Shown: in pieces, positions 27,736 to 35,532 of the stretch
How positions within the stretch are numbered: position 1 is the first letter of the stretch
How the letters are laid out: every line of letters begins with the position of its first letter
From: Mucilaginibacter polytrichastri
Lineage (GTDB): Bacteria; Bacteroidota; Bacteroidia; Sphingobacteriales; Sphingobacteriaceae
NCBI RefSeq assembly: GCF_001911425.1
Contig: NZ_MPPL01000001.1
Span: 3,241,273-3,305,272 of the forward strand
Direction: 5' to 3'
DNA length: 64,000 bases
The notes under the pieces: generated by a model
The model's database searches: none
Seen by the model: only the letters and a program-made list of their open reading frames with translations
Told to the model about the DNA's origin: nothing
Translations under genes and position numbers: made by a program

Positions 27736-29836
27736 ATTGATATGCGTACTGCTATTACTCATTAGTTTTGATGCAGCAGCGCAAAAAAATACATTTCCCG
27801 AAGCTTTTAAAATAACTGCCGATACCGCTGCCTCGCTGAATATCCCAGATGCTAACTGGCAATACCTTTTAGAAAAAAAACCACTTACCATAGCACAGGT
27901 TTCGAGCCCGGAATATTCGACATTGTTTAAAAAGAATGATAAGGCGGACAAATCATACCAGGAATATTGGGTTCGTTATAAGGTAAAGAACACGCTTAAC
28001 AAGGTATTGGAAATTACTATTCTGGGTAGGCAGGATGCTGCTATTTTCATATCTGGTTCTGATGGGAAATGGCACTATTACCGTACAGGTTTCCAGGTAC
28101 CTTGGAGCCAAAGGGATGGACTAAAAAAAGTTGATCAAATTATATATAAATTGCCTGCCGGAAACGAAATTACAGTTTACAAGCGCGACATCTGTTATAG
28201 TTCAGATACCGACCCTATTCCCATTATCGGCTTTAAAGATGCAGTACTGTACGCACGTTATGTTAATAATGATAGTGATGCGGCAGATCTGTTTGCCGCC
28301 GTTATATTCGGAATTTTACTATTTGCAGCACTTATTAACCTGTTCTTTTTTTATATCATCCGCGAAAAGGTATATCTTCTTTACAGCATTATGCTTGTGT
28401 TGGGCGGGTTAAGTATATTTTCGCCAGGTATCAGCCTGCTATTTAGAGAATACCCTCAAATTTACTTCTATGGTAGTCTTTTTCCCTGGGCTATTAGTGT
28501 TGGCCTTTCAATTTTAGTTACTCTAATGTTTTTGGATGTTCGTCATAACTATCCACGGTTATACAAACTACAATGTACCATAAGTTTGGTACTGGTTATT
28601 GCTTTGCTGTTTTTATTTATAAATTCTGAGATAAGGGTATTGAAGGGCTATGATTACTTATTGGAGTATATTATTGCTCTGCTCGTAGTTGTTTCAGTCT
28701 TAAGCATTATAGTAATCAGCATTATAGATTGGTATAAGAAAAGGCGTTCTGCAGGGTTATTTATGCTAGCCGTTTTTCCGTTCTTTGTTTTTTTTATCAG
28801 CTCATTTTTTCTGCCTGATTGGTTTAACGTTGTTCTTAAGTTAAGCATTATATGGGCTGTAGTAGTTATATCCTGGTCTTTGTTTAACCGTTATAAAGGG
28901 GTGCTTAATCTAAGCATCCAGCAATCGCTGGATAAAGAACGCCTATTGCGTGAAAAGGAGGAAGAACGTAACGAATTAATAGCCAAACAAAACGATTTGC
29001 TAGAACAGCAGGTAACAGAGCGGACTGCAGAACTGCAGCATTCATTAGAGAACCTCAAAAAAGCTCAAACCCAACTGGTGCAATCAGAAAAAATGGCTTC
29101 CCTGGGCGAGCTTACCGCAGGCATTGCGCATGAGATTCAAAACCCGTTAAACTTTGTCAATAACTTTTCGGATGTAAACCGTGAAATGATTGATGAATTG
29201 AAAGAAGAATTAAAAGCGGGTAATGTAGATGAAGCATTGGCCATTGCAAATGATATTCAGCAAAACGAAGAAAAAATTATTCAGCATGGTAAACGTGCCG
29301 ATAACATTGTTAAGGGGATGCTGCAGCACAGCCGCAGTAATACAGGCGAGCGGCAGATTTCTAACATTAATACTATAGCCGATGAGTTTCTGAAGCTTTC
29401 TTACCACGGGCTTAGGGCAAAAGACAAATCGTTTAATGCAGATCTGACCACACATTTTTATGATAACCTGCCGCTAATTAATATCGTAGCTCAGGATATA
29501 GGCAGGGTGCTGCTCAATCTTTTTAACAATGCTTTTTACGCGGTAAATCAGCAAAAGAAAACAAAAGGCGCTGAGTACAAACCCGAGGTTTCTGTAGCTA
29601 CCGGTATAGAAAACGGCTACATCGTTGTTACAGTGACGGATAATGGCATTGGCATTCCTAATGAAATAAAGGATAAAATAATGCAACCCTTTTTTACGAC
29701 CAAGCCAAGTGGAGAAGGTACCGGTTTAGGCTTATCATTAAGCTATGACATTGTGGTAAAGGGGCATGGCGGTAAAATAGAGATATTAAGCGAGGATGGT
29801 AGCTATACCAGATTTGAAATAAGGCTACCTGTATAA
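27722..29836 (+). CDS. Sensor histidine kinase with 7TMR-DISM-type sensor (third of three)
   Basis: 704 residues. Signal peptide about 1-20. The extracellular domain (about 22-180) has YWVRYKVKNTLNKVLEITIL, typical of 7TMR-DISMED2, then seven membrane helices (about 195-395). A coiled coil and a kinase core almost identical to that of the preceding gene follow, including a shared run of more than 60 residues across SEKMASLGELTAGIAHEIQN and AIANDIQQNEEKIIQHGKRA. It starts inside the previous gene. The downstream receiver gene begins 24 nt after its stop. Confidence 0.9.
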   Translation: MKVFKLICVLLLLISFDAAAQKNTFPEAFKITADTAASLNIPDANWQYLLEKKPLTIAQVSSPEYSTLFKKNDKADKSYQEYWVRYKVKNTLNKVLEITILGRQDAAIFISGSDGKWHYYRTGFQVPWSQRDGLKKVDQIIYKLPAGNEITVYKRDICYSSDTDPIPIIGFKDAVLYARYVNNDSDAADLFAAVIFGILLFAALINLFFFYIIREKVYLLYSIMLVLGGLSIFSPGISLLFREYPQIYFYGSLFPWAISVGLSILVTLMFLDVRHNYPRLYKLQCTISLVLVIALLFLFINSEIRVLKGYDYLLEYIIALLVVVSVLSIIVISIIDWYKKRRSAGLFMLAVFPFFVFFISSFFLPDWFNVVLKLSIIWAVVVISWSLFNRYKGVLNLSIQQSLDKERLLREKEEERNELIAKQNDLLEQQVTERTAELQHSLENLKKAQTQLVQSEKMASLGELTAGIAHEIQNPLNFVNNFSDVNREMIDELKEELKAGNVDEALAIANDIQQNEEKIIQHGKRADNIVKGMLQHSRSNTGERQISNINTIADEFLKLSYHGLRAKDKSFNADLTTHFYDNLPLINIVAQDIGRVLLNLFNNAFYAVNQQKKTKGAEYKPEVSVATGIENGYIVVTVTDNGIGIPNEIKDKIMQPFFTTKPSGEGTGLGLSLSYDIVVKGHGGKIEILSEDGSYTRFEIRLPV

Positions 29837-29860
29837 TTAAAAGAAGTATATTTAAGGCAA

Positions 29861-30241
29861 ATGAAAATATTGGTAGTGGATGACGAGGCTGATGTACAGC
29901 CTCTGTTTTTACAGCGTTTCCGGAAAGAGATCCGGGAACATGAGCTGGAATTTGATTTCGCTTTATCTGGCGAAGAGGCGCTTGTTTATTTACAGGAGAA
30001 ACACTCTGAAGTGGTGTTAATCCTTTCTGATATTAATATGCCGGGAATGAGTGGTATTGATCTCTTGTCGAGAATAAGGCATGATTATAATGCCCCGCCT
30101 CCCCCAATAGTGATGATGATAACTGCTTATGGAGATGATGAAAATCACCGCCAGGCAATTGAAAACGGTGCCAATGATTTTTTAACCAAACCGTTAGACT
30201 TTAGTTTACTAAAAGAAAAACTTAAAACCTTATTAGCATAA
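29861..30241 (+). CDS. Single-domain response regulator
   Basis: 126 residues: one CheY-type receiver domain and nothing else. Acidic pair in VVDDEAD (7-8), phosphoacceptor D57 in ILSDINMPG, conserved Thr in MITAYGDDE and Lys in NDFLTKPLD. It probably receives phosphate from the three kinases upstream and may act as a phosphate shuttle. Its stop overlaps the start of the cyclase gene (TAATG). Confidence 0.9.
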   Translation: MKILVVDDEADVQPLFLQRFRKEIREHELEFDFALSGEEALVYLQEKHSEVVLILSDINMPGMSGIDLLSRIRHDYNAPPPPIVMMITAYGDDENHRQAIENGANDFLTKPLDFSLLKEKLKTLLA

Positions 30242-31284
30242 TGGCCAAGATATTGGTAGTGGACGATGAAGAAGATCTGGAGTTGCTGATAAAACAAAAG
30301 TTCAGACGTAAAATCAGAGAAAATATCTACGAGTTTGTTTTTGCCCGCAACGGCGAAGAAGCGCTTGAGAAAGTGAAAGAACACCCGGATCTGGATATTA
30401 TTTTGAGTGATATTAACATGCCTGTGATGGACGGACTAACCCTGCTTAGCCGTTTGCCCGAAGCCAACCCCATGCTAAAGGCGGTGGTTGTATCAGCCTA
30501 TGGCGATATGCAGAATATCCGCATGGCTATGAACCGGGGCGCTTTTGATTTTGTATGTAAGCCGGTTGATTTTGACGACCTGGATGTTACCATGGAAAAA
30601 ACAATTACCCATGTAAAGCAATTACAGGAAACAATAAAGGCCATTAAAGAAAATAACATACTTAAAATGTATGTGGATGAGAACGTACTAAACTTTATGA
30701 CCCATAAAGAGTTTGAAGGCAGCTTGTTGAAAAACGAAATGCTGGAGGGTACAGTAATGTTTATTGATGTGTGCAGCTTTACCGCAATTACCGAACATGC
30801 ATCAGCAAATGAGGTTGTAAAGTTATTAAACAGTTTGTTTGATACCATTGTAAAGGGGATTATAGCACAGGGTGGCCATATAGATAAATTTATGGGCGAT
30901 GCCGTGATGGCGGTTTTTAAAGGCAAATTCCATTTAGACCGGGCTATAGATACCGCCTTGGCTGTTAGAGCGCAAATAAACGAGCTCGAACAATTTACGG
31001 CCGGCGATAAAACCTATCAGCTGCAAATTTCAATCGGTATTAACTCAGGCGAAATGATAACCGGTAATATAGGTTCTGTATCCTTAAAACGCCTCGATTA
31101 TACCGTTATAGGTGATGTTGTTAATGTAGCCCAACGCCTTCAATCAACCGCAAAAGCCGGACAGATTATTATTACAGAGGAAATACATAATCAAGCACAG
31201 ATATCCTTTAAGTGCGAAAAAATTGGTATTGTGAATCTGAAGAACAAAGCCAATTCTGTAACTATATACAATGTAATTGAATAA
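30241..31284 (+). CDS. Response regulator fused to a class III adenylate cyclase
   Basis: 347 residues. Receiver domain 1-120 (D57 in [13 protein letters not shown]107 in FVCKPVD), a short helical linker, then a cyclase homology domain 165-347. Its active-site set is complete: metal ligands D176 (MFIDVCSF) and D220 ([10 protein letters not shown]), base-selecting K216 and D286/T288 (LDYTVIGD), and N295 and R299 (VNVAQRLQ). These residues favour ATP over GTP. The output is thus a cyclic nucleotide made under control of the kinase cluster. No cNMP receptor gene lies in the window. Confidence 0.9.
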   Translation: MAKILVVDDEEDLELLIKQKFRRKIRENIYEFVFARNGEEALEKVKEHPDLDIILSDINMPVMDGLTLLSRLPEANPMLKAVVVSAYGDMQNIRMAMNRGAFDFVCKPVDFDDLDVTMEKTITHVKQLQETIKAIKENNILKMYVDENVLNFMTHKEFEGSLLKNEMLEGTVMFIDVCSFTAITEHASANEVVKLLNSLFDTIVKGIIAQGGHIDKFMGDAVMAVFKGKFHLDRAIDTALAVRAQINELEQFTAGDKTYQLQISIGINSGEMITGNIGSVSLKRLDYTVIGDVVNVAQRLQSTAKAGQIIITEEIHNQAQISFKCEKIGIVNLKNKANSVTIYNVIE

Positions 31285-31380
31285 CCGGTTATTATACCGC
31301 CCTGCAGCAAGCTTATCTAAAAATCTAAAAAAATGGAATTAGGTGTTCGACCTGAATCCTACTTACTCGATAATACAATA

Positions 31381-31420
31381 AAAAAACTCCTATAAATTAA
31401 TATTTATAGGAGTTTTTTTA
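31381..31420 (+). terminator. Intrinsic terminator of the kinase-regulator-cyclase cluster
   Basis: A 17-bp perfect hairpin (31381-31397 with 31402-31418, loop TAAT) ends in a T-run. The remaining 280 bp to the next gene show no clear feature apart from imperfect inverted repeats around GGTTACC. Confidence 0.75.
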
Positions 31421-31704
31421 TTTTCACGTGCAGTATAGCGGGTTACCACCTGGTTACTTTTTCATTGGTAACCGCTAGTGGTTTTATGTCATATATCATT
31501 TTTTCCAAAATGTTCCCAAAGGTTTATTTAAAAGTTATTTCCAACTCCGGAAATAATTTGATGCTGATGATCGTAGCTACTTCATATTGGTATTTTGGTA
31601 CCAACAATTGCAATATTAGAAATACCTAATTAAATCTGATTTACAAGACAGCAATGGTACAATATCGTTTTATTAATTTATTTTTGGTATAAAATTATAC
31701 AATT

Positions 31705-31977
31705 ATGGTTGATCGTAAATTTGATTTAGAGGCTATTGACCGTATTATCGAGATGGCTTGGGAAGACCGCACTACATTTGATGTAATAAAGCTGCAATTC
31801 GGCATTGGCGAACAGCAGGTTATAGAATTGATGCGCAAAGAAATGAAGCCATCCAGCTTTAAGATGTGGCGCAAACGGGTACAAGGGAGGAAGACTAAAC
31901 ATGGCAATTTATCCGGCAGGTTTAAATGTGACAGGCAAAAGCAAATTAGTAACAATAAAATCAGCAAACGAAATTAA
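31705..31977 (+). CDS. DUF2805 / TIGR03643 family small protein
   Basis: 90 residues, matching the TIGR03643 (DUF2805) pattern: IDRIIEMAWEDRTTFDVIK, then FGIGEQQVIELMRKEMKPSS and FKMWRKRVQGRKTKH. The fold looks like a small helix-turn-helix with a basic tail, which suggests nucleic-acid binding, but no function is established. Its stop lies 8 nt before the cryptochrome start, so the two are one operon. Confidence 0.8.
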   Translation: MVDRKFDLEAIDRIIEMAWEDRTTFDVIKLQFGIGEQQVIELMRKEMKPSSFKMWRKRVQGRKTKHGNLSGRFKCDRQKQISNNKISKRN

Positions 31978-31985
31978 CCGCTTTC

Positions 31986-33272
31986 ATGCTTTCTAAAAAA
32001 ATTGCCTTAGTCTGGTTCAAAACAAATCTTCGTTTACAGGATAACGAATGTTTGGCGAAAGCGGTGGCCGAGAATGACTTGATCGTACCGTTTTATTGCA
32101 TGGATGACGAACTTATTGGAACATCTAAGTTCGGGTTTAAAAAGACAGGAGATTTCCGGCTGAAATTCCTGAAAGAAAGTTTGCAGCAACTGGATGAAGA
32201 GCTACGTAGCGCAGGCTCTGGTTTAGTCCTCTTAAATGGAATCTCTGAAAAAGTGATTTTTAAACTCGCCAAAGAACAAGGTGCGCAACGTATTTATGCC
32301 GAAAAAGAAGTAGCCCCCGAAGAGTTGAACACTCAGCAAAAAGTTGCCGGTGAACTGTCGAAATTGAATTGTACTTTTTCAACATTTGAATGCCGGAATC
32401 TTTTGCATTCGGTAGATCTCCCGTTCCCGATTGGGCAATTGCCGGATGTGTTTACGGAATTTAGAAAGCGGATAGAAAAGACGGTTGCCATTAGGCAAGT
32501 GCTGCCAAAGCCACCATCAATCGCTTCTCCTGAAATTGAAGCTATGAATTTGACCCTGATCACTTCAAATGTAATCGCTGATCCGCGCGCCGCTATAGAA
32601 TTTGAGGGTGGAGCGAAAGCCGCACATGAACGCATACAACACTATTTTTATCAAACAAAGGCTTTATCAACCTATAAAGAAACCCGTAACGGGATGGTAG
32701 GTGAACAATATTCTTCTAAATTTTCTGCATGGTTGGCTTTGGGCTGCATTTCTCCTAGAGAGATCTATGAAGCAATAAGAAATTATGAAGCAATTTATGG
32801 CGCAAACGACTCTACTTATTGGTTGATATTTGAGTTGCTTTGGCGGGATTTTTTCGGATTCTGCATGGAGAAAAATAGCTTGCGTTATTTCTTACCATCA
32901 AGTAACCAACAATTAAAATCAGCCGATAATGAGCAGTTTAAAACCAAATTAAAAAAGTGGATCAATGGCCAAACCGGCGTGCCATTTATAGATGCTAATA
33001 TGATCGAATTAAAACTAACCGGTTTCATGAGCAACAGGGGCCGGCAAAACGTTGCCAGCTATTTCTGCAACGATTTACAGTTAGACTGGCGCTACGGCGC
33101 GGCTTATTTTGAGCAACAGCTAATTGACTATGACGTGTGCAATAACTGGGGAAACTGGGCTTATCTTGCCGGCGTAGGTAACGACCCCAGACTTAACCGA
33201 TATTTTAATATAGCCAAACAAGCATTAACTTACGACCCTAATAATGCTTTTCAACATCTTTGGCTCTTATAA
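31986..33272 (+). CDS. DASH-type cryptochrome / photolyase family protein
   Basis: 428 residues. An N-terminal photolyase Rossmann domain (VWFKTNLRLQDNECL, IVPFYCMDDE) precedes the FAD-binding helical domain. Family motifs are TYKETRNGMVGEQYSSKFSA, GQTGVPFIDANM, TGFMSNRGRQNVASYF, DWRYGAAYFE and DYDVCNNWGNWAYLAGVGND. This set is the CRY-DASH signature. Such proteins bind FAD and a folate antenna, and repair single-stranded CPD lesions or sense blue light. The preceding DUF2805 gene is transcriptionally linked. Confidence 0.9.
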   Translation: MLSKKIALVWFKTNLRLQDNECLAKAVAENDLIVPFYCMDDELIGTSKFGFKKTGDFRLKFLKESLQQLDEELRSAGSGLVLLNGISEKVIFKLAKEQGAQRIYAEKEVAPEELNTQQKVAGELSKLNCTFSTFECRNLLHSVDLPFPIGQLPDVFTEFRKRIEKTVAIRQVLPKPPSIASPEIEAMNLTLITSNVIADPRAAIEFEGGAKAAHERIQHYFYQTKALSTYKETRNGMVGEQYSSKFSAWLALGCISPREIYEAIRNYEAIYGANDSTYWLIFELLWRDFFGFCMEKNSLRYFLPSSNQQLKSADNEQFKTKLKKWINGQTGVPFIDANMIELKLTGFMSNRGRQNVASYFCNDLQLDWRYGAAYFEQQLIDYDVCNNWGNWAYLAGVGNDPRLNRYFNIAKQALTYDPNNAFQHLWLL

Positions 33273-33693
33273 TCAATTCAGTTACGCTCATTTTCCCTAC
33301 TAGTTAGCATTGTCATAACCTTCTGTTTTTTTAAGTTGTGAGTATAAAAAAGAAATGCTGATAATTAGTTTTTTCTATACACATTGGCTTGCTATTCAAA
33401 GCGTTTTTCTAAACAGACACGGTTAGCACCGGGGAAGGTCGTTATAATTATAATAACTGCATGAACCGCTCGACGAAAGTATCTGGTTACACGCTTTTAC
33501 AGCCCATACGGCAAGTTTTTCTCTTCTATTCATAATAGCCTCCGGCGCATTCATCTCCGCAGTGGTATTACGGTATGATTATGCCTTTGCATAAACAGCA
33601 CAAATTAAACAGCCTCACCTCCCCTTACTTCTTGATAACCGGTTATTTTTTACCTCCTATTATTTAATGATTTGCGGTTAAAATCTTTAGGTT
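33273..33693. other. Gap between the cryptochrome gene and the lanthipeptide locus
   Basis: About 420 bp with no gene or clear structure that I can name. The first regulatory site of the lanthipeptide locus begins at 33694. Confidence 0.4.
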
Positions 33694-33756
33694 GTCGAAG
33701 CAATCCTAGCATTAGTCGAATAAAATACCTGTTGCGCAAATACTCGCCTACATTTG
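33694..33756 (+). promoter_or_regulatory. Direct-repeat operator and promoter of precursor pair 1
   Basis: GTCGAA at 33694-33699 and again at 33715-33720, 21 bp start to start. After exactly 28 nt comes TACATTTG (33749-33756), a perfect -7 element. Two repeats two helical turns apart upstream of -7 is the layout of LytTR-family activator sites. A LytTR regulator is encoded at 43075-43779. The ATG at 33779 is 22 nt further on. Confidence 0.7.
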
Positions 33757-33778
33757 ATTCAACGAAAAACAAAAGACC

Positions 33779-33946
33779 ATGAAAGAGAGCAACTTACTTA
33801 ATGATTTTTTTGAAGGTTCTGATTCATCACAGGGCTTTTACCCAATGGACGAGCAATCACTAAACACAGTTTATGGTGGTGGTTTCGACACTGACACAAG
33901 CGGCATTTTAAACCTGATGCCGGCCAAAAATGATCTAATTAGCTAA
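33779..33946 (+). CDS. Cysteine-free small peptide with GG motif, pair 1
   Basis: 55 residues starting MKESNLLNDFFEGSDSSQGF. The N-terminal part is acidic and helical and leads to YPMDEQSLNTVYGGGF. After the Gly-Gly comes a 22-residue acidic segment beginning FDTDTSG, without any Cys. The Gly-Gly resembles the cleavage site of C39 peptidases, present in the locus transporter. A near-copy (34524-34688) sits in the same place before the second lanthipeptide gene. It lacks Cys, so it cannot form lanthionine rings. It might be a dehydrated partner peptide, an immunity or helper peptide, or a leader-like decoy. I do not recognise a family. Confidence 0.7.
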   Translation: MKESNLLNDFFEGSDSSQGFYPMDEQSLNTVYGGGFDTDTSGILNLMPAKNDLIS

Positions 33947-33992
33947 CAGATACAATAAACCAATTTAATTCACATTTTAAAAAACAAACATC

Positions 33993-34160
33993 ATGTCAAA
34001 AGAAAACTTTAAACAACCATTAGACCTTGCCAAAGAAGTAATTGCAAAATTAGATGACGAACAATTAAAAGAAGTTGAAGGCGGTACTGCTGTACCAGTT
34101 TCATGCAACGGTGGCATCCTTTCTTGCTTTACTGCTTCAGAAACTGAAGAAGCTCAATAA
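33993..34160 (+). CDS. Class I lanthipeptide precursor 1
   Basis: 55 residues. The leader MSKENFKQPLDLAKEVIAKL continues to DDEQLKEVEGG, the pattern of Bacteroidota class I lanthipeptide leaders ending in Gly-Gly. The core has 24 residues: TAVPVSCNGGILSCF then TASETEEAQ. Two Cys (core 7 and 14) can pair with dehydrated Thr or Ser to give two thioether rings. LanB, LanC and a C39-type exporter are encoded downstream. The core shares P-x-S-C-x-G-G-I-L-S-C-F-T with precursor 2. It follows the Cys-free peptide by 46 nt. It is too short for standard gene finding and easily missed. Confidence 0.88.
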   Translation: MSKENFKQPLDLAKEVIAKLDDEQLKEVEGGTAVPVSCNGGILSCFTASETEEAQ

Positions 34161-34189
34161 GCAAAACTTCCCGGTACAAAACAAAACAG

Positions 34190-34222
34190 ACCGTCTCAGT
34201 AAATTTTGAGCGGTCTTTTTGT
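34190..34222 (+). terminator. Intrinsic terminator after precursor 1
   Basis: AGACCG-T-CTCA pairs with TGAG-CGGTCT (one bulged T), followed by TTTTTG and more T. It separates the first precursor unit from the second. From 34223 to 34442 I see nothing else. Confidence 0.7.
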
Positions 34223-34442
34223 TTTTATATAATTCCTTCAGAACTATAGTATACACAAGTTTAACCAGCATAAATTACCCTTTATGAGAGTTTGGCATCT
34301 GCACTGGTAATAGTTTTCCATTAAACGCCGAGTATAGCGGCACTGCTAATAACACAAATATTAATAAGGATAGCATAGAGCGACTTAAAGTATACAGACA
34401 AAAGAACATGTTAAGGACAGCTATCCGCCAAACCATTATGTT

Positions 34443-34505
34443 GTCGAACCAAATGGGGCTTTAGTCGAATAAAATACCTGTTGAGCAGCAGCTTATATAC
34501 CTTTA
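34443..34505 (+). promoter_or_regulatory. Direct-repeat operator and promoter of precursor pair 2
   Basis: GTCGAA at 34443-34448 and 34464-34469 (21 bp apart). After 28 nt comes TACCTTTA (34498-34505), a -7 element with one mismatch. The 20 bases from the second repeat onward, GTCGAATAAAATACCTGTTG, are identical to those at site 1. Confidence 0.68.
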
Positions 34506-34523
34506 GTTAAAACAAAAAAGACC

Positions 34524-34688
34524 ATGAAAGAAAAAAACATACGCAACGATTTTTTTGAAAGCACTGATGCTTTGCAGGGCTTTTACCCGATGGATGATGA
34601 ACTACTGGACAAGGTTCACGGCGGTGGCTTTGATACCGACTTTACAGGCATCTGGGACATATTAACCGATGATGACCTGCTGGATTAA
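34524..34688 (+). CDS. Cysteine-free small peptide with GG motif, pair 2
   Basis: 54 residues starting MKEKNIRNDFFESTDALQGF, then YPMDDELLDKVHGGGFDTDF. It is a clear paralogue of the 33779 peptide: same NDFFE, QGFYPMD, V-x-GGGFDTD and TGI or SGI positions. The part after Gly-Gly is strongly acidic (ending DDDLLD) and has one Thr-Asp pair and no Cys. Retention of sequence on both sides of the Gly-Gly between the two copies argues for a real product. Function is unknown. Confidence 0.7.
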   Translation: MKEKNIRNDFFESTDALQGFYPMDDELLDKVHGGGFDTDFTGIWDILTDDDLLD

Positions 34689-34731
34689 CAGCAGCAACGC
34701 AAATTATTCACCTCAAAAAAAATATAATATC

Positions 34732-34896
34732 ATGTCAAAAGAAAACTTAACAATCCCCCTGGCGCTGGTTAAAGACATTATTGCCAAGCTTGATGACGAA
34801 CAGCTGAAAGAAATTGAAGGCGGTTCTACAGCCCCGGCATCATGCACCGGCGGTATTTTATCGTGCTTTACAGGCGGTATACAGGAAGAAGCTTAA
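34732..34896 (+). CDS. Class I lanthipeptide precursor 2
   Basis: 54 residues from the ATG at 34732. A longer in-frame start at 34669 lies within the preceding peptide gene and is rejected, because precursors 1 and 3 both start with M-x-KEN at this place. The leader ends IAKLDDEQLKEIEGG. The core is STAPASCTGGILSCF then TGGIQEEA, with two Cys. It is almost the same ring skeleton as precursor 1, with a changed tail and changes at core positions 1-3, 5 and 8. It follows its Cys-free partner by 43 nt. Confidence 0.88.
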   Translation: MSKENLTIPLALVKDIIAKLDDEQLKEIEGGSTAPASCTGGILSCFTGGIQEEA

Positions 34897-35023
34897 TACC
34901 GCAAAGGCTGCCAAATAACTGGTAGCTTAATGCTCATCTGCTTTTGGCACTCAGACCTTCAAGGCACATCCGCTTAAAGTTAAATTTACAGTTAAATTTT
35001 GGTGTAGCTAAATAGTTAACGTT

Positions 35024-35086
35024 GTCGAGCCGATTAAGCACTTCGTCGAAAAAAGAAAGCCAAAGGTTAATTATCCGATAGCTTTG
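35024..35086 (+). promoter_or_regulatory. Direct-repeat operator and promoter of the REC-lanB-MFP operon
   Basis: GTCGAG (35024-35029) and GTCGAA (35045-35050) are 21 bp apart. TAGCTTTG (35079-35086), a perfect -7 element, begins after exactly 28 nt. The ATG of the receiver gene is at 35169. Confidence 0.68.
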
Positions 35087-35168
35087 ATACTATCAAAAAA
35101 GAGTGCCGCAAGGGGCAAATTATACGATTTTAAGCGCTCTTTATTTAACAACATGTACTGCAAATATC

Positions 35169-35525
35169 ATGGAACAGCCTATAAAATGTGTAATAATTGA
35201 CGATGAAAAGCCGGCTATTGACCTGCTTGAACATTATATTAATAATGTTGATTCATTGGTTCTGGTATGTAAGTTTAGCCACATAGATAGCCGTGTAAAA
35301 CTACTTTTGCAGGAAGCACAGGTAGATGCCATATTTTTAGATCTGAGTGTAAAGGGCTCGAAAGAATTTTTTGCCGAAGCCATGGACCAATATACCTGCA
35401 TATTAACCACAGCCTATCCCGCAGCTATGCTTACAGATTTAAAAATTACCCATTTGCTCAATAAACCCATCTTGTTTGAGAAATTTCTGAGAATAGTGAA
35501 CAAAATATTTGTGGACATTAATTAA
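35169..35525 (+). CDS. Stand-alone receiver-domain protein
   Basis: 118 residues. A single receiver domain: acidic pair in IIDDEKPA (10-12), phosphoacceptor D58 in AIFLDLSV, Thr in LTTAYP and Lys in LLNKPI. The sequence type is that of LytTR regulators, but the DNA-binding half is absent. The ATG at 35169 is chosen because the receiver fold starts at once there; an in-frame ATG at 35103 lies close behind the promoter and adds an unlikely tail. It leads the lanB operon, 7 nt ahead of lanB. It may compete for phosphate from the locus kinase and damp the response; that is inference. Confidence 0.75.
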   Translation: MEQPIKCVIIDDEKPAIDLLEHYINNVDSLVLVCKFSHIDSRVKLLLQEAQVDAIFLDLSVKGSKEFFAEAMDQYTCILTTAYPAAMLTDLKITHLLNKPILFEKFLRIVNKIFVDIN

Positions 35526-35532
35526 ACCGATT

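Noticed and set aside
30498..30926. 142-residue minus-strand open frame inside the cyclase gene
   Set aside because: Complementary shadow; the plus-strand frame has every catalytic residue of receiver and cyclase.
34669..34731. Upstream in-frame start for lanthipeptide precursor 2
   Set aside because: It lies inside the preceding peptide gene and would add a tail absent from precursors 1 and 3; the ATG at 34732 matches both paralogues.
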